Shown: positions 58,861 to 64,000 of the stretch, piece by piece | Layout: the number at the start of each line of letters is the position of its first letter | How positions within the stretch are numbered: the first letter of the stretch is position 1 | Source of the DNA: UBA11524 sp963642705 | GTDB lineage: Bacteria > Bacillota > Clostridia > Christensenellales > Aristaeellaceae | DNA: 64,000 bases | NCBI GenBank assembly: GCA_963642705.1 | Contig: CAVIHU010000010.1 | Coordinates: 1-64,000 of the forward strand | Reading direction: 5' to 3' | Made by a program: the position numbers and the translations under genes | The notes under the pieces: model-generated | Databases searched by the model: none | What the model saw: the letters and a program-made list of their open reading frames with translations, nothing else | Told to the model about the DNA's origin: nothing

Positions 58861-60338
58861 CCCGACGCGTAACAGACTGGCTGGATGAGGCGGCGCTGTG
58901 CGCGCCGGATGTGCCGGCGTACGAATCGCCGGACAGCGCCCTCACATGGTCTCAGACGCGTCAGCTGGCGCGGCGGATCGGCTCAGCCGCGGCGCAGAAT
59001 GCACCGTTTCAGACGCCTGTCCTCATTCTGATGGAAAAAAGCCCTGTGTGCATTGCCGCCATGCTTGGCGCGGCGTGCGCGGGGTGCTGCTATACACCGC
59101 TGGACTCCTCCATGCCGGAGGAACGAATGCGGCTTATTTGTGCATCGCTGAAACCAACACTGATTGTTTGCGAGGAAAAGTTTGCTGCGCTGGCAGAGCG
59201 GCTCGCGGATGGCGCGGCGGTGCTGAATATTGCGGATGTGCCGGAAACGGCGGATGACGCGCTTCTGGATGAACGCAGAGGGCTGCTGATTGACACGGAT
59301 TTGCTGTACGTGCTCTTTACCAGCGGCTCGACCGGCGTGCCGAAGGGCGTTGCAATCACCCACCGCAGCGTCATTGACTTTATTGAGTGGGCGTGCAGTG
59401 CGCTCAGGCTGCCGGAAGGACTGAGATTCGGTTCGCAGGCGCCGTTCTATTTCGACAATTCCGTGCTGGACATCTACTGTGCCATGAAGCGGCACGGCTG
59501 CCTGTACATGATTCCGCGCAGCGATTTCATGTTCCCCAAGCGCCTGTTGTCCGGATTAAATGAACGGAAAATCGACACGATTTTCTGGGTGCCGTCTGCA
59601 TTGACGGCAGCCGCGCCGGCGCTGTCGCCGGACTGTCTGCCGGATTTGAAGCGTGTGTTCTTCTGCGGCGAAATCATGCCGTGCAGCACGATGAATCTCT
59701 GGCGGAAGGCGGTGCCGCAGGCGGACTATGTCAACATGTACGGTCCGACGGAAATCACCGACGTTTGCACATGGTACCGCATCGACCGCGAATTTGCCGA
59801 TACGGATAGTCTGCCGATCGGTTATCCCTGCGAAAACACGCGCATTGTGCTGCTGGACGGCGAAATCTGCGTCGGCGGCACGTGCCTGTCCGTGGGCTAC
59901 TACAACGCGCCGGAAAAGACGGCGGCGGCGTTTCGGCTCAATCCGCTCCGACCGCAGATTCACGAGCTGCTGTACCATACGGGCGATTTGGGCGAATACA
60001 ACGACCGCGGCGAGCTGATGTTCCTCGGGCGCAGGGATGACCAGATCAAGCGCAGCGGCTACCGCATCGAGCTGGGTGAAATCGAGTGCGCCATGAATGC
60101 GGCGGACGGCGTGACGCTGGCATGCTGCTACTTCGATGCGGCGGCAGGGCTGATCATCGGCGCGTACACCGGCGGGGCGGACAGCAAGGCGCTCAGGGCA
60201 TCGCTGCGCAAGGCGCTGCCGAAGTACATGCTGCCGGACAGGCTGCTTCAGCGCGAGGCGCTGCCGCGCACGGGCAGCGGCAAGATCGACCGGCGTGCCC
60301 TTCGTCAGGAGGTGGAGCATGAGCATCTTGTCGGGTGA
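58857..60338 (+). CDS. DltA-like D-alanine--carrier ligase
   Basis: A 493-residue AMP-forming adenylating enzyme. P-loop FTSGSTGVPKG (154-164), YGPTEITDV, HTGDLG, RRDDQIKRSGYRIELGEIE (hinge) and catalytic Lys in GSGKIDR are all present. Two pocket residues match DltA: Asp200 in FYFDNSVLD (binds the substrate amine) and Cys270 in FFCGE, the position linked to D-alanine in DltA structures. So it most likely loads D-alanine or a close amino acid on the carrier protein. The start is GTG 58857, overlapping the carrier stop. Its 3' end overlaps the acyltransferase gene by 20 bases. Confidence 0.85.
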   Translation: MTRRVTDWLDEAALCAPDVPAYESPDSALTWSQTRQLARRIGSAAAQNAPFQTPVLILMEKSPVCIAAMLGAACAGCCYTPLDSSMPEERMRLICASLKPTLIVCEEKFAALAERLADGAAVLNIADVPETADDALLDERRGLLIDTDLLYVLFTSGSTGVPKGVAITHRSVIDFIEWACSALRLPEGLRFGSQAPFYFDNSVLDIYCAMKRHGCLYMIPRSDFMFPKRLLSGLNERKIDTIFWVPSALTAAAPALSPDCLPDLKRVFFCGEIMPCSTMNLWRKAVPQADYVNMYGPTEITDVCTWYRIDREFADTDSLPIGYPCENTRIVLLDGEICVGGTCLSVGYYNAPEKTAAAFRLNPLRPQIHELLYHTGDLGEYNDRGELMFLGRRDDQIKRSGYRIELGEIECAMNAADGVTLACCYFDAAAGLIIGAYTGGADSKALRASLRKALPKYMLPDRLLQREALPRTGSGKIDRRALRQEVEHEHLVG

Positions 60339-61857
60339 ATTCCTGCTGTTCTGCTTCGGCGTCCTGATTCTGTATTACCTGATGCCCGTCAAGGCGCGGC
60401 GATGGGTGCTGACGCTGGCGAGCATCGCGTTTGTGGCCTTTTCCGGCTGGATGAGCCTTGCGTGCCTGACGGCCGCTGCACTGGCTGCGTGGGGCGGCTC
60501 GTGGGCGCTTGTCAAAATGCGCAGGGGTCGTCGGCTCATGCTGGCGCTGACGCTGATCTTAGAGCTCGGCTCCATGCTGCTGCTCAAGTTCGAGCCGTCA
60601 TTGGCGAAATGGCTGAACAATTTCCTGCTGACAGACGGCGCGGCGATGCTTGAGGCATGGAACATGGAAATGCCGCCGGAGCTGATTTCCGTGTGGGATT
60701 TCGCGCTGCCCGTCGGCTTGAGCTACTACACCTTCCAGGCGTCCGGCTACCTGATTGACGCGTACCGCGGCAAGGTGCAGGTGCCGCGTGACCCGACGCG
60801 CGTGTGGCTCTTCCTCGGCTTCTTTCCGCAGCTCTCGCAGGGGCCGATTGCCACGTGGAAGGAGTTGAATCCGCAGCTGAGCGACGGACACCGGCTCGAA
60901 CCGGATACATTCGTGTCCGGCGCGCAGCTCATGCTGTGGGGCTATTTCAAGAAAATGGTCATTGCCGACCGCCTCGCGCCGACGACGGGCAAGCTCCTCG
61001 AGGGCGGCGAGCTTTCCGGCTGGCTGATTCTGCTGTGCGTCGCGTTCTACGGCATCCGGCTGTATATGGACTTTTCAGGCGGCATGAATGTCGTGCGCGG
61101 CTTTTCACGGATGCTCGGCATTGAGCTGCCGCTGAACTTCAAGCGCCCGTTCTTTGCGCAGAGCGTTGCGGATTACTGGCGGCGCTGGCACATCACGTTG
61201 GGTGCATGGTTCCGCACGTATGTGCTGTATCCGCTGGCGACGTCTCATGCCGGCATCGGGCTGGGTCACGCGGCGGAAAAGCTCTTTGGCAGGCGCGCAG
61301 GGCGTATTCTCCCGACTGCGCTGGCGACCATTCCTGTGTTCCTGCTCATCGGCGTATGGCATGCCGTCAGCTGGAACGCGGTGATTTACGGCGGTTACTT
61401 CGGGCTGCTGATGGCGATTTCGATGCTGCTCGACCCTGCATGGAAGCAGCTGCGGAAGAAGCTGCAGCTGCCCAGGGACGGCTGGATGAAGCCGATTCGC
61501 ATCATCCGGACGCTGCTGATCGTGCTTTTCGCGCAGTATTTCGCCTTCACGACGGATGCGGAGGTAAGCTTTTCGCTGCTGAAGGGCACCTTCGCCAACT
61601 GGTGCTTTGAGGATGCGGCAGGGCAGCTGACCGGCATCATGACGACGCTGGAATGGGTCATCGCGATCATCGGCATGGTCGTTGTGCTGGTGGTGGATGT
61701 TCTGTGCGAAAAGAAGAAGGATGTCTGCGGCTCTCTGGCGCGCGGCAGCCTGCTCATCCGCTGGCCGCTGATGCTGCTTCTGCTGCTGGCGGTGCTGATT
61801 TTCGGCATCTACGGCAAGGGCTATGACGCGCAGGCGTTCCTCTACGCGCAATTCTGA
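60319..61857 (+). CDS. MBOAT membrane O-acyltransferase (DltB/AlgI type)
   Basis: A 512-residue multi-pass MBOAT protein. Conserved features are PVGLSYYTFQASGYLIDAYRG, FFPQLSQGPIATW, DFSGGMNVVRGFSRMLGIELPLNFKRPFF, YWRRWHITLGAWFRTYVLYP (His291) and the catalytic His348 in IGVWHAVSWN. It would carry acyl groups from the cytosolic carrier across the membrane to a surface polymer. AGGAGGTG precedes ATG 60319, inside the ligase gene. It sits between the ligase and the SGNH gene as dltB sits between dltA and dltC/D. Confidence 0.9.
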   Translation: MSILSGEFLLFCFGVLILYYLMPVKARRWVLTLASIAFVAFSGWMSLACLTAAALAAWGGSWALVKMRRGRRLMLALTLILELGSMLLLKFEPSLAKWLNNFLLTDGAAMLEAWNMEMPPELISVWDFALPVGLSYYTFQASGYLIDAYRGKVQVPRDPTRVWLFLGFFPQLSQGPIATWKELNPQLSDGHRLEPDTFVSGAQLMLWGYFKKMVIADRLAPTTGKLLEGGELSGWLILLCVAFYGIRLYMDFSGGMNVVRGFSRMLGIELPLNFKRPFFAQSVADYWRRWHITLGAWFRTYVLYPLATSHAGIGLGHAAEKLFGRRAGRILPTALATIPVFLLIGVWHAVSWNAVIYGGYFGLLMAISMLLDPAWKQLRKKLQLPRDGWMKPIRIIRTLLIVLFAQYFAFTTDAEVSFSLLKGTFANWCFEDAAGQLTGIMTTLEWVIAIIGMVVVLVVDVLCEKKKDVCGSLARGSLLIRWPLMLLLLLAVLIFGIYGKGYDAQAFLYAQF

Positions 61858-61872
61858 GGAGGGTGATGAAGC

Positions 61873-62949
61873 ATGTCGGAAACAACGCGGCCGAGGAAGA
61901 GGTCAAAGGCATTGTTTTTCCTGCGGCTGGTGTGCTTTTGCCTGCTTGCCGTCCTCCTGACGGCATACGCCTCCTATGTGCTTACGCCCAAGAACGATTA
62001 CGGCATCTGCAGCATGATGAACTACTACAGTCAGCCGGAAAACACGATTGATGTGCTGGCTGTCGGGACGAGCATGTTCTATGCAGGCATCAACACGAAT
62101 ATCCTCTGGGAGGAATACGGGATCTCGTCTTACGACCTGTGCAGTGCCGAGCAGCCCTTCTGGGTAAGCTACTACACCATTCAGGAGGCGCTCAAGACGC
62201 AGTCCCCCAAAATCATCCTGCTGGACGCGAAGCCTGCCATCTATGACGCGGACGAATCGAAACGCGGGCGCATCATCATGTCTACCTACGGCATCTGCGG
62301 CATTGAGAACCGCTTCGGCGCGATGATGGCGTGCGTGACAGATCCGGTAGACGCCATCGGATACATGCTCGCGCTGCCGCAGGTGCACAGCAATTACCCG
62401 AAGGTGACGGCGGAGGATTTCATCTTTCCGGCGACAAATGGCGGACGAGGCAGCGACTGGAAGGGCTACATTGAAGCGAACGAAACCGAAACGCATCAGC
62501 GGCCGTCGTTCGTGTGGACGAAAATGAAGCGCAACATGAACAGCCGCGAGGAGGAGTACGCCCGCAGGATTTTCGAGCTTGTGCAGGAGAAGGGCATCAC
62601 GCTAATTCTGGTCGGCATGCCGAATCCGGATTACGCCTATGACCATATGTACTACAATGCATTGTGGGCGATCGCGGCGGAATACGGCATCACCGGCATC
62701 AACTACAACGACCCGGACATGCGCTACGGGCTGCGGTACTCCACGCATTTTGCAGACTGGCAGCACCTGAATGTGGCGGGCAGCATCATTTTCTCGCGTA
62801 GGCTGGCGGAGGATCTGCAAAAGATTGTCAAGCTGGAGGATCATCGCGGCGACGAAGCCTATGACACCTACGAGCGGTGCGCGCAGCAATGGATCAGCCG
62901 GTACCCCTATCAGGAATATATGATGAACACGGGAGGAGATGGAGACTGA
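61873..62949 (+). CDS. DltD/AlgX-like SGNH acyl-transfer protein
   Basis: A 358-residue membrane-anchored protein. One N-terminal helix (FLRLVCFCLLAVLLTAYASYVL) is followed by an extracellular SGNH-like domain. The putative nucleophile is Ser67 in VLAVGTSMFYAGIN, with Asp295 and His298 in HFADWQHLNVAG (DxxH). This matches the layout of DltD and AlgX/PatB-type partners of MBOAT proteins, which complete O-acyl transfer outside the cell. It starts 15 bases after the MBOAT gene and ends overlapping the second ligase gene by one base. Confidence 0.8.
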   Translation: MSETTRPRKRSKALFFLRLVCFCLLAVLLTAYASYVLTPKNDYGICSMMNYYSQPENTIDVLAVGTSMFYAGINTNILWEEYGISSYDLCSAEQPFWVSYYTIQEALKTQSPKIILLDAKPAIYDADESKRGRIIMSTYGICGIENRFGAMMACVTDPVDAIGYMLALPQVHSNYPKVTAEDFIFPATNGGRGSDWKGYIEANETETHQRPSFVWTKMKRNMNSREEEYARRIFELVQEKGITLILVGMPNPDYAYDHMYYNALWAIAAEYGITGINYNDPDMRYGLRYSTHFADWQHLNVAGSIIFSRRLAEDLQKIVKLEDHRGDEAYDTYERCAQQWISRYPYQEYMMNTGGDGD

Positions 62950-64000
62950 TGAAACGAAACATCCTGCAATATCTGGAGGAAACGGCACAGCGCGTGCCGG
63001 ATCGGTGTGCCTTTTTTGACGACAGGGAGCAGTTGACGTTTTCGGGGCTGCTGTCGACGGCGCGGTCTGTCGGTACTGCGCTGGCGAAGGTCACGAGGAC
63101 GCGCCGGGTTGTGGCACTGCTGATTGACGCGCGGAGCATCCACAATCTGCCGGCGATGTTCGGCGTGGTTGCCGCCGGATGCGCCTATGCGCCGCTGGAT
63201 ATCACCATGCCGCCGGAACGCCTGACGCTGCTGCTGACGCTTATGCAGCCCGCAGCGATTCTGGCGGACGAAAAGGGCGCGAAGGTGCTGCACAGCTGCG
63301 GGAAGGTGACGGCACCGCTGGTGATGATGCAGGATGCGGAGGCAACGGCAGAGGACGCGGAAAAGCTGGCGGAAATCCGCAGCCGGACGAGCGTCTATGA
63401 CCCGATGTCCGTGCTGTACACGAGCGGCTCAACCGGCATCCCGAAGGGCTCGGTGCAGACGCATTTCAGCTACATCCACTGGACGGAAGCAACCATTAGC
63501 GTGTACGGCATGACGGAGAACGTTGTGTTCGGCAACCAGTCGCCGTTCTTCTATGCGAACTCCCTGCTGGAGATTTTTCCGCCGGTTGCGCTGGGCGCAC
63601 CGGTGTATCTGCTGCCTGCAGGCGTGCTGACCTTCCCGAAGAAGATGGTGCAGTGCCTCAGGGACAGACACGTGTCGGTGCTGTGCATGACGCCGTCAAG
63701 CTTCGTAGCGGTGGCGAATGCCGGCGTGCTGACGCCGGGCTGCCTGCCGGAGCTGCGCTGGGGCATCATGTCCGGCGAAAGCATGCCGTGGCTGCCGCTG
63801 TGCGTCTGGATGGAAGCGACGCCGAATGCAAACTGGTGGCATTTCTACGGCTCAACGGAGATGTTCTCGGTGGCGGTCGGCAAGGTCGACCCGAACAAGG
63901 CGCCGGAAGGACGTCTGCCGGTCGGCAAGCCGTTTGAGCTGGCGCACATCCTGTTTGTTGACGAAAACGGCGAGGAAACCGCGCCCGGCGTGCCCGGTGA
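62949..64000 (+). CDS. Second AMP-forming ligase of the Dlt-like operon, partial (runs off the window)
   Basis: The first 350 codons of an adenylating enzyme cut by the window end. It starts MKRNILQYLEETAQRVPDRCAF. P-loop YTSGSTGIPKG (157-167) and FYGSTEMFSVAVGKVD are present. It aligns with the first ligase but differs in the pocket: FFYANSLLE has Ala203 where the first has Asp200, and GIMSGE has Ser275 where the first has Cys270. Loss of the amine-binding Asp argues that the substrate is not an ordinary alpha-amino acid. The stop of the SGNH gene and ATG 62949 share one base. The C-terminal part is not visible. Confidence 0.85.
   Translation, partial: MKRNILQYLEETAQRVPDRCAFFDDREQLTFSGLLSTARSVGTALAKVTRTRRVVALLIDARSIHNLPAMFGVVAAGCAYAPLDITMPPERLTLLLTLMQPAAILADEKGAKVLHSCGKVTAPLVMMQDAEATAEDAEKLAEIRSRTSVYDPMSVLYTSGSTGIPKGSVQTHFSYIHWTEATISVYGMTENVVFGNQSPFFYANSLLEIFPPVALGAPVYLLPAGVLTFPKKMVQCLRDRHVSVLCMTPSSFVAVANAGVLTPGCLPELRWGIMSGESMPWLPLCVWMEATPNANWWHFYGSTEMFSVAVGKVDPNKAPEGRLPVGKPFELAHILFVDENGEETAPGVPG

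Overview
The window reads as chromosomal DNA from a low-to-moderate GC Bacillota, most likely a gut-type member of the Clostridia. The signs are strong AGGAGG Shine-Dalgarno sites, several TTG starts, exact Bacillus-type parS sites, TTATCCACA DnaA boxes, an AddA-type helicase/nuclease, a YesM-type sensor kinase with an MsmX-type sugar ABC locus, and a Dlt-like operon. Species cannot be named from sequence alone.

Layout. 0.1-1.4 kb: rpsF-ssb-rpsR operon. 1.4-5.8 kb: minus-strand metabolic and redox genes (DUF1015 protein, two redox/ferritin-like small proteins, a metallo-beta-lactamase-fold hydrolase, a PHP phosphatase). 5.8-12.4 kb: replication-origin neighbourhood with addA, recF, dnaN, three exact parS sites, and an oriC-like region just upstream of dnaN that has DnaA boxes, a GC clamp, DnaA-trio-like triplets and an AT-rich tract. 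dnaA is not in the window. Two more DnaA-box clusters lie at 3.3 kb and 25.3-25.7 kb. Gene direction switches at about 12 kb, as expected for a bidirectional origin.

12.5-20.1 kb: an RpiB-type isomerase, a GH42 beta-galactosidase and exported proteins (foldase, phosphodiester glycosidase, unknowns). 20.1-25.2 kb: DtxR-type regulator, typA and prfC, with about 1 kb of tandem intergenic repeats between typA and prfC. 26-36.8 kb: an exported protein paired with a large zinc-ribbon/TPR membrane protein, regulators, an acetyltransferase, a CPBP protease, a MarR-MATE efflux operon with visible operators, thymidine kinase and rubrerythrin. 36.9-44.3 kb: minus-strand block with small unknown proteins, asnS, and a tightly overlapping operon of membrane protein, RsuA, RsmC-like, PatB-like and Nudix genes. 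44.5-45.6 kb: an 82-bp tandem repeat array, then five tRNA genes (Val, Asp, Phe, Gly, Cys).

45.6-58.5 kb: a carbohydrate uptake and degradation locus. A sensor kinase overlaps a secreted esterase gene on one strand. Divergently there are a CBM9-like exported protein, a solute-binding protein, two exported GH3 glycosidases with EF-hand loops, two permeases and an MsmX-type ATPase. 58.6-64 kb (runs off the end): a Dlt-like surface-acylation operon with carrier protein, adenylating ligase, MBOAT acyltransferase, SGNH/DltD-like protein and a second, different adenylating ligase. The second ligase lacks the aspartate that binds the substrate amine in amino-acid-activating enzymes. This two-ligase operon is the best candidate here for an undescribed system.
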